In this document: positions 12,549-25,557 of the stretch, piece by piece
Numbering within the stretch: the stretch's first letter is position 1
How the letters are laid out: each line of letters opens with the position of its first letter
NCBI GenBank assembly: GCA_036971475.1
Contig: JBAIZL010000008.1
Coordinates: forward strand, 26,240,982 to 26,304,981
Source of the DNA: Prosapia bicincta
Taxonomy: Eukaryota; Arthropoda; Insecta; Hemiptera; Cercopidae
Length of the DNA stretch: 64,000 bases
Direction of reading: 5' to 3'
The notes under the pieces: generated by a model
The model's database searches: none
What the model was told of the DNA's origin: nothing
Seen by the model: the letters and a program-made list of their open reading frames with translations, nothing else
Position numbers and translations under genes: made by a program

Positions 12549-12765
12549 GAGACTATAGGATGAGGGGGAGTCGTGCACTTCCCCTCTCTGCGCCCTCCTC
12601 TCCCATCATTCAGCTGGCGCAAGATGAAGCTTCAGTTCAGTTGTGTGACACACGTTCAGTGGAAACGTTCAGCGCCTATAGTCTCTTCAGTGAATACATT
12701 CACGTGTAAATGTCTAGTGTTTAGTGTTCCACAAGTGTTGTAGGATTACTGAACCAAATGCACAG
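12549..12765 (+). promoter_or_regulatory. Candidate promoter and first exon
   Basis: This segment is GC-richer than its surroundings. It starts with a pyrimidine-rich block (CCCCTCTCTGCGCCCTCCTC near 12580) and contains several TCAGT motifs (CTTCAGTTCAGTT near 12630, TTCAGTGG, TTCAGTGAA). TCAGT is the arthropod initiator consensus. It ends CCAAATGCACAG followed by GTATTT, a good splice-donor match at 12765/12766. Downstream the composition returns to AT-rich. An 11-bp inverted repeat, GAGACTATAGG (12549-12559) and CCTATAGTCTC (12675-12685), frames it. I infer a transcription start region with a mostly non-coding first exon; no homology supports it. Confidence 0.3.
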
Positions 12766-13167
12766 GTATTTCACTTTGTTCCTGCCTCCTTGCTTCCTCC
12801 TTGAACTGAATGTTATTACTTTTCCCAGAATTTATTTTAGTTATATATTCTTGTTATTCGTGCATTTCATAAATTATTAATTTCTGCGTTGTGCAAGTTT
12901 AAAGTTCAATTAATTAATTGTTATTAATTATTACCACTTGTAAGCGACTAATATGAAAGTTTATTGCGTAACGTAAACGTTCACACGTAGCAAATATATA
13001 CTATATTTGCTATATATAAAATTCTATATTAAATTTATTGGAACTATTAAACTATATAGCAACTGTTGGGTTCACCTCGTCAATGCTGGATGAGATTCTA
13101 GCGAAACGTCGGAACTGCGAATTTATGGACTGCAGAATGAACGGATGTACTCCAGATAGTAACAATT

Positions 13168-13217
<50 letters not shown>

Positions 13218-14087
13218 TGTAAAAACATTTTATAATTATAGCTACATATAGTTAGTGAATACATTCTCAGCTGCTTAAATGAAATAAATATTTCCAATTA
13301 TTTTCATATACCTTAAATTTTGTCCACATATACGAATTACTTTGTGTATCTGGTTTGTATAATTTACAATAAATCTTCAATTTTCTTTTACTTCTAAGGC
13401 AATATAGTAGAAATTTTGTTTTGTTGAGACCCGTGATTAGAGACGGTAAAAATATTAGAAACAATTATTGAACTAAACGTGCTCTACAAATAAATTATTT
13501 TTTCAAACGTATCTAATAAAAAGAATATATGACATAAATATAGGCCAGGACGACTATTAAAATTCAGTTTAAAAGTTGTGACCTGATAAAGATTACCTTT
13601 AAAACAGAAATAGTAGGCTACGAATATTTAGTACTTACTAAATATTATTGTAAAAACGTCAGAAAAACATATAAGTGAGTATTACATTGAGGTTTTTAAA
13701 CTATTGTTAGTTTAAGAAAACCCACACACATGCACAAATGCAAGGATCATTATTGCCTTAGTGTTATCAATAAAATGTGAACACTACACGTAAGCCCAAC
13801 CCACTTTTTTAGTGTAGCCCACAACTCTTAATTTCTGTATTTATCTGGACTGGTAGCAGCACAATAATTTGGAGAAATAACTGACATTTTAAAATTCTGT
13901 AAAGCGTGAATTTCTTTATAAAAGCAGGAGATTTAATCACATTACATTTAAAATAATAATAATAAAATGTGATATACTATTCTGTAAATATGTAATAAAA
14001 AACATATTTACAAAAACTTTTAGAATAGCACGTATATTTTACTTACTTACTTTTTCCCTACACAATTTATTTAGCAATAGTTGTATT
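12766..14087. other. AT-rich spacer with an (AT)n run
   Basis: AT-rich sequence. At 13086-13120 the order CTGGATGAG...GCGAAACG weakly resembles the retroelement tails seen elsewhere, and an (AT)n run follows at 13170-13214. Short frames near 13038-13464 are chance frames through that run. No gene recognised. Confidence 0.55.
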
Positions 14088-14310
14088 AACATAAATAAAT
14101 GAAACCTCGCAACCACAAATAACTTTCTTCTTTTATTTAAAACCTTATGTACATCTCGATTGCATAGCAATCAACCTTAGAGGTTATTTACAATGCAAAT
14201 AGCTCTGAAAATTACCTCTGAGCATGATTGCTATGCAATCGAGATGTACATAAGGTTTTAAATAAAAGAAGAAAGTTATTTGTGGTTGAAAGGTTTCATT
14301 TATTTATGTT
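14088..14310. repeat. Long inverted repeat with hammerhead-like relics
   Basis: Arms 14088-14173 and 14224-14310 are reverse complements over about 85 nt, with only a few differences near the outer ends (CCTCGCAACC versus CCTTTCAACC). The centre is a 50-nt loop. In the right arm CTGAGCA is followed by a perfect GATTGC/GCAATC stem and GAGA. This keeps the layout of a hammerhead core but has lost key bases (CTGAGCA for CTGANGA, GAGA for GAAA). I read it as two inverted tails of a Penelope-like family, or a foldback element derived from one. Confidence 0.55.
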
Positions 14311-16238
14311 AAACATTACGCCACAGTTGTTTCATACAGTTATAATAGTTGTATTGCTATGGGATTAATTCCAGGAAAATACTAAAGTATTAAATTATCG
14401 TGTGAGAAAAGTGTTGTTTAAATGAAGTTTTATTTATCAATACTGTAGAATCAAACGACCACTCAGAAACAGAGATGATCAGTTGCTAAGTTCAAAGTTT
14501 ACTCAACTTGAGGCTTTTGGTGTACTATTTTTACGATTATTGCGGAAAAAACACCAAAGTTTAAACCATTAAAAATAAACTAAACTAGAGCTAAACGCTT
14601 GGATATACTAGTGCGTTAGTGGTTTTAGGAAAGTGTTTAGATTGTAAAAAACGAAAAATAAGGTAAACTATTCGATTAACCTAAGAACGTCGATTAGGCA
14701 CCCTCTATTAGGCCCTTCAAGTAGGCCTACTTTTCAGGTTAGCGACCCTGCCCACGCGATAACATAATTATCCATTCTTATCAGCAAATTATGGATAATT
14801 AATCTTCTCCTTCATCAATCTTCTTAATCTTACCAAACTCCACCTATGTTTGTTTATCCTTCATACACAAGAGATAGGACAGTGTACCTCCTTCTAACCA
14901 ATATTAAGTTGGTCTTCTTCTAACCAGTGGATACTTCTTCATTACCCCAATAAATAGATTAATCCTTGGACACGTGTTACCATAATCCTCGAATATCTTA
15001 TAGCGGCTTTAGGCCTATATCCATGCTTTAGTTATACCTACATTCATGACGCTTATCTTCCCTTCGAGATGATAACGGTCCCCTCAAAAACAACAAAAAC
15101 AAACAAAAATCTAATTAGATAGGCTACCGCCAATATCATTTTTCCATCCTTATGTTTGTGGTTTATTAATCATGGCGTAACTATTTTTTTCTTAATAAAC
15201 AATGTTTATTGTTCTAGTGCTTATGGTGCTGTTAAGAAATCTGAAACTATTAAATTAAAAATTCTTTGCTTTTCCTCGCGACAACTATTAGAAGATTATA
15301 AACAGGTTCTTAGTAGATACAAAATCACTATTTTCAATAATTGAAGCACTTCTCGATAATTTAAAATACAAAATTTAAACATTGCTTTTTATAATCAAAA
15401 GTTAATGCGATATATGATTGCGCTAAAACATGAATTGTTTCAAACGCTTGATTGCAGCCTTCTTGACATAAACTGTGAAGAGGGATATGATTAAATCATA
15501 CGAAAGTTTATTGGAGTCAGCCACCAAACCGAAAAACAAGAAAAACCTGATACTCAAGGGAACCAATAACCTTATTTTATAAGTTTACTTTTGATGAGCG
15601 GATCAAACTTCCGAGTTTCATGGCCACCGCTTTTATGTTTGACGTAAAACAAAATCAATATTGTGCAAGTACACAATATAAACCTGTAAAACGAAAAGCG
15701 CAGTTTTTATTAATAGTTTTATGTAGGGCTGGTAATGTTCTCAGTGGCCCAAAATGTTGGAAAGACCTTTCGTAAACTCGTTTCCCAAATTTTGTATATC
15801 GTATAGGCGACTTGTCTTCAAGCGATGCCTGTTGCGTTTACGCCCTTAGGGAAAAGGATTCTAATTACAGTTCAGCTATGATATGTGGTCAAACAATACA
15901 GGAAAACAATTATCAATAATTATTATGACTGAAATAGTAATTGATATAAGTGATATATTTGATGAGTGACTTATATTTGATATAAGATGTCAGCCGTTGA
16001 TTCTATCATCCCCACGTATTCATGTAAGAAGTCATCTCTTTTAACTCTCTTTAAAAACGCTTATGTCCATCTCTTCCGACGCCGCGGCGCGCCGTCAATG
16101 TTTTCCTCTGTCACTATAATTGGACGTCGTTTTCTTTTGCACCTTCATATTAATGTAAAACAAATATCTATTTATATTATTTGTTTCAACTTTAGCTACT
16201 AGATTACACTTCTATATTCCTTGACACATGCGGTCCAT
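14311..16238. other. AT-rich spacer, no gene recognised
   Basis: Unique AT-rich sequence; 14690-15070 is pyrimidine-rich with repeated CTTCTAACCA. The 71-codon frame at 15987-16202 includes a GC-rich GACGCCGCGGCGCGCCGTC patch but no recognisable domain. It lies just upstream of a retroelement-tail-like motif and may be degraded element sequence. Confidence 0.5.
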
Positions 16239-16276
16239 CTTGAGGAAGGATCATCTACGAAACGGCTATAACGTTT
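16239..16276 (+). other. Retroelement-tail-like motif (hammerhead relic?)
   Basis: TTGAGGAAGGATC followed by ACGAAACGG and an AT-rich tail has the same order as the hammerhead-like ends at 1151 and 59187, but the CUGANGA box is imperfect and stem II is weak. A very similar string lies on the minus strand at 56115-56156 (TTGAGGAAGAC...ACCGAAATCG). The pair suggests one degraded family. Confidence 0.3.
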
Positions 16277-16766
16277 TATACAAAAATCAAGTCGCCTGCT
16301 ACTATAGTCACATATTTATATTATTCTATACATAAATTGTGTAAATCTATTTTTAATTATTTCTCGATGCAGGCGTTCTCCGTCTGTTCTTACTTATGGA
16401 CATCAGATTCCACTGTATTCATTGCGCCGATAATGGGAGTTCTGGTTCTCGTCTAACACAAGCAAACGTCTTAATTTGCTTTCCCGAAGCCCAGGCACAA
16501 CCTGTGTAAGTCTGTTGATCGACAAGTAATTCCCGATATAGAGCGTGAAGTCGTCTGTACAACATTTTACCTGCTACTATATACGCGCATATGTAAAAAG
16601 TAATACGAAAAATATGTTTATATTAAATAAGGCAACAATTTGGTTATTAACTAAATTATATATGAAAGATCTAATTAAATTAAACATCTCAAAACCAAGA
16701 TGTTTGTGTATGATAATTTCTATAAAAAAACTAACAAACTCAGATAGATAACGTATTTGTTTTATC
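16277..16766. other. AT-rich spacer
   Basis: Unique sequence. CCTGCTACTATA occurs twice (near 16298 and 16570), a possible diverged duplication. Nothing else recognised. Confidence 0.5.
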
Positions 16767-16861
16767 AAAAACAACTACGGTTGTTCAAATACAAGAATTA
16801 TTTATTAATTATTTATATTCATATATAAATTCTTGTACTTTAATAACCATAGTTGTGTTTT
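16767..16861. repeat. Imperfect hairpin next to (CA)n(TA)n
   Basis: AAAAACAACTACGGTTGTTC and AATACAAGAATT (16767-16799) pair with AATTCTTGTACTTTAATAAC and CATAGTTGTGTTTT (16828-16861) with several mismatches. The loop is AT-rich. The ACAAGAATT core also occurs in the perfect palindrome at 60466-60581, which is likewise beside a (CA)n(TA)n tract. Confidence 0.6.
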
Positions 16862-16872
16862 ATTATTAAACA

Positions 16873-17186
<314 letters not shown>

Positions 17187-17189
<3 letters not shown>

Positions 17190-18627
17190 ATTAGAAAAGT
17201 GTCGCTCCATCTGTTTTCAATTTTAGTGTTGGTCTGAGTTTGTTTCTTTATTACAGGAAACACTGTTCGTATTGAAATACCATTATTTACATTTTATAAA
17301 GTAAAGAATATCGTTTATTGTACGAAACAGAAATTTGCTTGGCGATCGAGTAATGCCCTTAGACCAGCGTTCCTCACAGTACGAAGCAAACACACCACTA
17401 CTGTTAACACTATTTCGCACTTAAATATGCCCACGAACACGAACACAATAATTTAACCCTTTCTTTTTTTTTATAAAATAGTAATTATCTTTAAAATCAT
17501 ATAGTTAACAAGTTTATTCACTATAATTTCTGTGTATGTTATCCTGTTTTGGACTTAACCGCAACTTGTTTAACTGATTCTTAGCAACAAACCTCCAATA
17601 TCTTATTCATTTAGCAACAAATACTAGAAATATATCTAGTTTTTAAAGTGAAATATTGACAGGTGTTCTTGATTTTATGCAATTATTATATTTTACTTTA
17701 CACAGTAACGAGATTGTACCCGAACGCAATATAAATCTTACGACATCATTTTCTGAAATTTAATTTACATAAATAATCAAATCGGTTCGAAGCGTAAAAT
17801 TTACATGAACGCTATCCAGCGGATCAAAGAAATTGTCCGGTTTACAATTGGTTGACAAAGAAATAATCACTTTATTCTTAGTTTATTGACGACCTAAGTT
17901 TGATAATATTATTCCTAATCATAAATATAAAACTGGGATGTTTCTAAAATAAACTACAGTGGGACAAGAGTTTGCAAACTGTGCGGCATTTACACGCGAC
18001 TGGAATAAATTAGCATTGATCTGTAATTTTGAGGCAGACATTGTGGAATTAACTCTAATATCTGGAATTCTTCATGGCATAAATAATATTAACGTAAAAC
18101 CCAATGATTTTTACATGTTATGTTATGATAGTATCTGTAAATGTTAATCCATAATAAATTTCTCTTCTGGTGGTACTTCAACTCGCCCTACACGTTCCCT
18201 CCAATGGCTTCTGGCGATCAGCACAAGCGCATTGTTCGGTAGAGCACCTTGTTATGATTGTTTCCCGACCTTATATAAACAAAGTCGTAAAACCAAACAC
18301 TTTCCCCACTGCATACATATTTACACTTTACCATTAATGTAATCCCTGATATGTGAATAACTTTTGGCATGTTAACGTATTTCTGAAGAGGAGATGGTTG
18401 AAGACTTTGTGAAATACGGCAATTTTGACAATTCCGAGTTTCAAGGAAGTCACATTTCTTAACTAAGCGAATTCGGTGCAACGATTCAGAACCTTTCGAC
18501 CTTGGTAGCCAAAATACCTCTCTAATTTTAATTCTGTTATAGACCTTTTTAGCTTCTCCTCAGTAAGGGCTTGGGACGGTTTAGTTCCTTGTTTTTGCCT
18601 ACTTGATCTCAATAACCACTATAAAAC
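17187..18627. other. AT-rich spacer before the 23-bp array
   Basis: Unique sequence. AGACCAGCGTTCCTCACAG near 17362 faintly resembles a hAT-type terminal repeat, but no partner was found. Frames at 17959-18147 and 18218-18481 have no recognised domain. No gene is called. Confidence 0.5.
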
Positions 18628-21600
18628 AGTATGTATTGTACAGAACAACCGTATGGTATTGTATAGAACAACGGTATGGTATTGTACAGAACAACGGTAT
18701 GGTATTGTACAGAACAACCGTATGGTATTGTATAGAACAACCGTATGGTATTGTATAGAACAACGGTATGGTATTGTATAGAACAACCGTATGGTATTGT
18801 ACAGAACAACTGTATGGTATTGTACAGAACAACCGTATGGTATTGTATAGAACAACGGTATGGTATTGTATAGAACAACCGTATGGTATTGTATAGAACA
18901 ACGGTATGGTATTGTATAGAACAACCGTATGGTATTGTATAGAACAACGGTATGGTATTGTATAGAACAACCGTATGGTATTGTACAGAACAACTGTATG
19001 GTATTGTACAGAACAACCGTATGGTATTGTATAGAACAACGGTATGGTATTGTACAGAACAACCGTATGGTATTGTACAGAACAACTGTATGGTATTGTA
19101 CAGAACAACCGTATGGTATTGTATAGAACAACGGTATGGTATTGTACAGAACAACTGTATGGTATTGTACAGAACAACCGTATGGTATTGTATAGAACAA
19201 CGGTATGGTATTGTACAGAACAACCGTATGGTATTGTACAGAACAACCGTATGGTATTGTACAGAACAACCGTATGGTATTGTATAGAACAACGGTATGG
19301 TATTGTATAGAACAACCGTATGGTATTGTACAGAACAACTGTATGGTATTGTACAGAACAACCGTATGGTATTGTATAGAACAACGGTATGGTATTGTAC
19401 AGAACAACCGTATGGTATTGTACAGAACAACCGTATGGTATTGTACAGAACAACGGTATGGTATTGTACAGAACAACCGTATGGTATTGTATAGAACAAC
19501 GGTATGGTATTGTATAGAACAACCGTATGGTATTGTATAGAACAACGGTATGGTATTGTATAGAACAACCGTATGGTATTGTACAGAACAACTGTATGGT
19601 ATTGTACAGAACAACCGTATGGTATTGTATAGAACAACGGTATGGTATTGTACAGAACAACCGTATGGTATTGTACAGAACAACTGTATGGTATTGTACA
19701 GAACAACGGTACGGTATTGTACAGAACAACCGTATGGTATTGTACAGAACAACGGTATGGTAATGTACAGAGCAACGGTGTGGTATTGTACAGAACAACC
19801 GTATGGTATTGTACAGAACAACGGTATGGCATTGTACAGAACAACTGTATGGTATTGTACAGAACAACGGTGTGGTATTGTACAGAACAACGGTATGGTA
19901 TTGTACAGAACAACCGTATGGTATTGTATAGAACAACGGTATGGTATTGTATAGAACAACCGTATGGTATTGTACAGAACAACTGTATGGTATTGTACAG
20001 AACAACCGTATGGTATTGTATAGAACAACGGTATGGTATTGTACAGAACAACCGTATGGTATTGTACAGAACAACTGTATGGTATTGTACAGAACAACTG
20101 TATGGTATTGTACAGAACAACTGTATGGTACTGTATAGAACAACGGTATGGTAGTGTACAGAACAACCGTATGGTATTGTACAGAACAACTGTATGGTAT
20201 TGTACAGAACAACTGTATGGTATTGTACAGAACAACCGTATGGTATTGTACAGAACAACTGTATGGTATTGTACAGAACAACTGTATGGTATTGTACAGA
20301 ACAACTGTATGGTATTGTACAGAACAACTGTATGGTATTGTACAGAACAACCGTATGGTATTGTACAGAACAACCGTATGGTATTGTACAGAACAACTGT
20401 ATGGTATTGTACAGAACAACTGTATGGTATTGTACAGAACAACCGTATGGTATTGTACAGAACAACCGTATGGTATTGTACAGAACAACTGTATGGTATT
20501 GTACAGAACAACCGTATGGTATTGTACAGAACAACTGTATGGTATTGTACAGAACAACTGTATGGTATTGTATAGAACAACGGTATGGTAGTGTACAGAA
20601 CAACCGTATGGTATTGTACAGAACAACTGTATGGTATTGTACAGAACAACTGTATGGTATTGTACAGAACAACCGTATGGTATTGTACAGAACAACTGTA
20701 TGGTATTGTACAGAACAACTGTATGGTATTGTATAGAACAACGGTATGGTAGTGTACAGAACAACCGTATGGTATTGTACAGAACAACGGTATGGTATTG
20801 TACAGAACAACCGTATGGTATTGTACAGAACAACGGTATGGTATTGTATAGAACAACTGTATGGTATTGTACAGAACAACGGTATGGTATTGTACAGAAC
20901 AACCGTATGGTATTGTATAGAACAACGGTATGGTATTGTACAGAACAACCGTATGGTATTGTATAGAACAGCGGTATGGTATTGTACAGAACAACCGTAT
21001 GGTATTGTATAGAACAACCGTATGGTATTGTATAGAACAACGGTATGGTATTGTATAGAACAACCGTATGGTATTGTATAGAACAACGGTATGGTATTGT
21101 ACAGAACAACCGTATGGTATTGTACAGAACAACCGTACGGTATTGTACAGAACAACCGTATGGTATTATACAGAACAACCGTATGGTATTGTACAGAACA
21201 ACCGTATGGTATTGTACAGAACAACGGTACGGTATTGTACAGAACAACCGTATGGTATTGTACAGAACAACCGTACGGTATTGTACAGAACAACCGTATG
21301 GTATTATACAGAACAACCGTATGGTATTGTACAGAACAACGGTACGGTATTGTACAGAACAAACGTATGGTATTGTACAGAACAACAGTATGGTAATGTA
21401 CAGAACAACGGCACGGTATTGTACAGAACAACCGTATGGTATTATACAGAACAACCGTATGGTATTGTACAGAACAACGGTACGGTATTGTACAGAACAA
21501 CCGTATGGTATTGTACAGAACAACGGTATGGTAATGTACAGAGCAACGGTGTGGTATTGTACAGAACAACCGTATGGTATTGTACAGAACAACGGTATGG

Positions 21601-22227
21601 CATTGTACAGAACAACTGTATGGTATTGTACAGAACAACGGTGTGGTATTGTACAGAACAACCGTATGGTATTGTACAGAACAACGGTATGGCATTGTAC
21701 AGAACAACTGTATGGTATTGTACAGAACAACGGTGTGGTATTGTACAGAACAACCGTATGGTATTGTACAGAACAACGGTATGGCATTGTACAGAACAAC
21801 GGTACGGTATTGTACAGAACAACCGTATGGTATTGTATAGAACAACGGTATGGCATTGTACAGAACAACGGTACGGTATTGTACAGAACAACCGTATGGT
21901 ATTGTACAGAACAACCGTATGGTATTGTACAGAACAACGGTATGGCATTGTACAGAACAACGGTACGGTATTGTACAGAACAACCGTATGGTATTGTACA
22001 GAACAACGGTATGGCATTGTACAGAACAACGGTACGGTATTGTACAGAACAACCGTATGGTATTGTACAGAACAAGCGTATGGTATTGTACAGAACAACG
22101 GTATGGTATTGTACAGAACAACCGTATGGTATTATACAGAACAACCGTATGGTATTGTACAGAACAACGGTATGGTATTGTACAGAACAACCGTATGGTA
22201 TTGTACAGAACAAGCGTATGGTATTAT
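18628..22227. repeat. 23-bp tandem repeat, about 156 copies (3.6 kb)
   Basis: The unit begins GTATGGTATTGTACAG and ends AACAACC. The main variable sites are TACAG/TATAG and the base after AACAAC (C, G or T). The spacing is strictly 23 bp. Higher-order blocks occur: the rare GTGTGG variant lies at 21549, 21641 and 21733, 92 bp (4 units) apart, and the same context recurs at 19778, 1771 bp (77 units) away. Because 23 is not a multiple of 3 and the unit has no stop in any minus-strand phase, all three minus frames stay open for 837 to about 1200 codons, and many plus frames are open too. That follows from unit length and composition and does not show a protein. Confidence 0.98.
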
Positions 22228-25200
22228 AAATGCTGAACCAATGTGTACAAGACTCGTGATCTGATTAGGCCAATGACATTTCAAACCACAGACCCCGTTT
22301 AATTGATTGCCCAGTATGTGAAATGGCCTCTAGTCTCCATAAACCAAGTGTCCAGTGTTGTTTCAAACGAAAAGTGGCAAATTAGGCGATTTTAAAGCAT
22401 CAAAAAAAAGTAATTAAATCTTATATTTTTAATTACCAATGAGAGTGTCAATGAAATCTTACTTTTATAATAGAAGTGTATACTTATTTTAACTAGTTTT
22501 AAAGGAAAAATATTAGCCCAAATGAAGATAAGCTTACATTAATGTTCAGAGGTAAGCCTTGGAGCTCTAACTTACAATGGGATATTGTAGTGAAACTGAG
22601 GTGAAGTAAAGCAGGATAAAATGCTGGAGTAGAGAACACAGAGCAATCTTTCTGACGTCTCTAAACACAAATGTTGTTAATAAGGCAACGAAGACAAAAG
22701 AAAATACTGAAAAAGCTCTTCTATCTCCTTTAACAGCTTTAACAAAAACGTTTTCATAGACAAAGTAACCACGGAATAACAAATCTCGATGTTTTGTTTC
22801 TTTTTTCAGTGCCTTAAAGGCACGTCAAACGAATGTGGTTAGAAGGTATCAACAGTGTTTAAATATTAAACAAAATTCTTAGCTGTTTCTGTTTGAAAGA
22901 CGCACATATATTATAAAATACAAATGCGAAACCACAAAGAGTATTTTGGTATTGAATGATGTTTCTTTTTGCTTGAAAGATGGACAGATATTTTAAAATG
23001 AAATTGCAATAAACCACAAAGAGTATTTCGGTCTTGAATGACGTTTCCATCTCGAACAATAACTAACTTTGTACTTACGCCTATTTAGCCTTGGCTATGG
23101 GTCATTACAATTTTACAGAGACAAGACAATATTTATTGTTACATGATAAATGTAGTATCGATAAAGTCAATATACACGAGTTATCGCAGGTCATTGCACC
23201 ACCTACGGCAATAAAATGACATTACGAAAATTTGTGTTTAACTTCGGGCGTTTTTAAAAAATACTAGGACTGTGTGTTTGATTTATTTCTGATACGTACA
23301 AGCAAATAAAACATCAATGTAGCAGTTGAAAATAACGGTTTAAGAAATGTTTTAAAAGATTTACATTTTAGGAACTTTAACTATAAAAACTGTAACTGGA
23401 CCTCGTATGACTGAACTTTATATTCATGTTCGAATTTATGAAATATAATTTAAATCATGGGACAACATAATTATATTTAATTGATATTCTGCTTCTAAAG
23501 CTTATAATTGGTTTGTGTGTATGAGGAAGCGAGGCACCCCTGTACTGCATTTATTTTCAATAATCCATACAAAGGGCAACCAACATTTTTTTAAAATTTA
23601 AATTTAATTCAGAAATGAATTCAATTAAATTTTTAAAAGTATAGAAATATACTTTATTTATTCCAATGACAAGGTTGTCCTCTCCGGTGAATTTATTCAA
23701 TATAAACAATAACAAATAAATTAAACGAAAAACTTAGAAATTCGAACTTTTAATGTATTTTTAAATAAAACCGAGTAAGTAACATTCCATGTACAAATTT
23801 CTGAAAGTGTATTACAACAAACTTCAATACACTACAATATGCTATCATTCTGCAATAATTGTTTTAGTGCAAAGGTTGAGAAAAAAGTAAGTGAATAAGT
23901 TGTGTTATTTTTCGCGTTCTTGTAGTGTATTTATTATTTTTTTTGTTGGAAAAACCATTATTTTGAACTAAATTTGTATTTTTAACATATGACGTCACAA
24001 AATTCTAATTAGCTTTCAGTGTACTATTTCCTTTAATTTGTATTGTTTTCCTCTAGATTAGGGTGTGTGGCGGATACATTTCTTTGTATTTACCATGGCC
24101 CCTAAAACCGTAGCAAAGTTAAATGTTCTGATTGTTTAAGTGGATATAATTATGAAAACAGTTTTAATAAGGAAAACAAAATACTGACACAATTTCACAC
24201 ATTACATTATCCCTAGTGACATAATAAATATTCATTGTTAGAAATGGTCTAAACTTTGAAATCACCTGAAATGGAAATAGGCACAGCATTGACATAATCA
24301 ATAAACAGTTCATAGGACAGAGATAGCCTACGGTAAGTAGGCCTATATATGCGCTGGAAACCACAAGCCGTCGTTACGGATCACAGATTCCTATGCTAGC
24401 AGTAGTAATACATCAAAGCCACGTTATTAACTAGCTAAATTCCCAAATGATTTTTGATCCATCCAAAGAAGTAGGTAATTAATGTTTGCCAGTTAAGAGT
24501 ACATTATTATGAGAGTGTAATTATTAACCTAATATTTATTACTATGCACAGAAAAACTTTAATTGTGTTATGACGTCATCAGTCGCCGATAAAGACTAAC
24601 GTTAAGAAATGCATAAAGAAACGTACAGTGGGATAATGCAAGACTACGATGAGTACAAACTCCATGCACGAATTATTTTCTAAAGAATGAAGTAAAGGAA
24701 AAAATTGCCAGAAGTACACTTTTACAAATTTTGTTTTATACACACTAAAAGGTAAAGTACTGTACCATGTAAACTTAGTGCCAAACAGTCGAAATCGCAC
24801 TTTGTCATGTAACTTGAAAATTAAATATCCAAAACATATGATTGCTTATTCATGTGAACACTGGCAAATGTTTTTTTTTAAATATGTTTTCTTGGATGAT
24901 GAATAAAATTTCTTTTGAAACTATACCAGTAGCAAATAACAAAACATTCAATTCGATCAGAAAACTTCAATATTCAGACATTTACAAACGATACGCTCCA
25001 GGCTTTATTACAATATTAACCTTTACCGCAACACACATGCATATAGAACCCCCTGGACAAGTAGTTTCTACATGCCATTGTCATTTCAATAATAATTGTT
25101 TCTATTACAAGAATAGAATTGAAATTTAAAATAAAAACAGGTTTACGATTTGTTCTTTAGAATAATAGCACAAGACAATTTATAACTGTACTCTGTCCAA
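22228..25200. other. AT-rich spacer with a local diverged duplication
   Basis: Unique AT-rich DNA. It holds the diverged duplication at 22887-23048 and an AT-rich hairpin near 23593-23637 (AATTTAATTCAG/GAATTCAATTAAATT). TGACGTCA-type motifs occur near 23991 and 24572. Frames of 60-95 codons in this stretch have no recognised domain. Confidence 0.55.
22887..23048 (+). repeat. Diverged tandem duplication, two units of about 80 bp
   Basis: Two adjacent copies share TTGAAAGA, CACAAAGAGTATTT, GGT, TTGAATGA and GTTTC in order, and differ at roughly one base in five. They look like an old local duplication. Confidence 0.7.
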
Positions 25201-25228
25201 AATAGGAAGCGGACCATAGCATTAGGCA

Positions 25229-25273
25229 ACACTCACGCACGCGCGCGCGTGCGCGCTCACACACACACACACC
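25229..25273. repeat. Alternating purine-pyrimidine tract
   Basis: A CACGCACGCGCGCGCGTGCG run followed by CTCACACACACACACAC. It is likely related to the GT/CG cores of the array that begins 200 bp downstream. Confidence 0.8.
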
Positions 25274-25470
25274 CGACACGAAGGCCTAACTGTCATCGGT
25301 AACTACCAACTACGCCGTGGTTTACGAAACTAAAATTTTGTAAACTGCATCCTTATAGTTTATACTGACATTTGTAGATTCCACGTATTATTCCTCGGAA
25401 ATAGAGGCTAACACGACGCAATTATGTCACTTCTAAATATAACAGAAAAGGTAACAGTCATTAAATATAT

Positions 25471-25524
25471 CGGTGGCAGGTGGGCAAGTCAGCGTGTGTG
25501 AGAGTGTGTGTGTGAGTATATATA

Positions 25525-25557
<33 letters not shown>

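Noticed and set aside
17362..17380. CCAGCGTTCCTCACAG as a hAT terminal repeat
   Set aside because: No inverted partner or target duplication was found, and the match is short.
18599..22213. Minus-strand frames of 837-1204 codons and many plus frames across the 23-bp array
   Set aside because: All three minus frames are open equally, as expected from a stop-free 23-bp unit. There is no domain and no single preferred frame.
18628..22227. AGAACA steroid-receptor half-site in every 23-bp unit
   Set aside because: The half-sites are single, direct and not arranged as the inverted repeat that such receptors bind. Arthropod nuclear receptors mainly use other half-sites.
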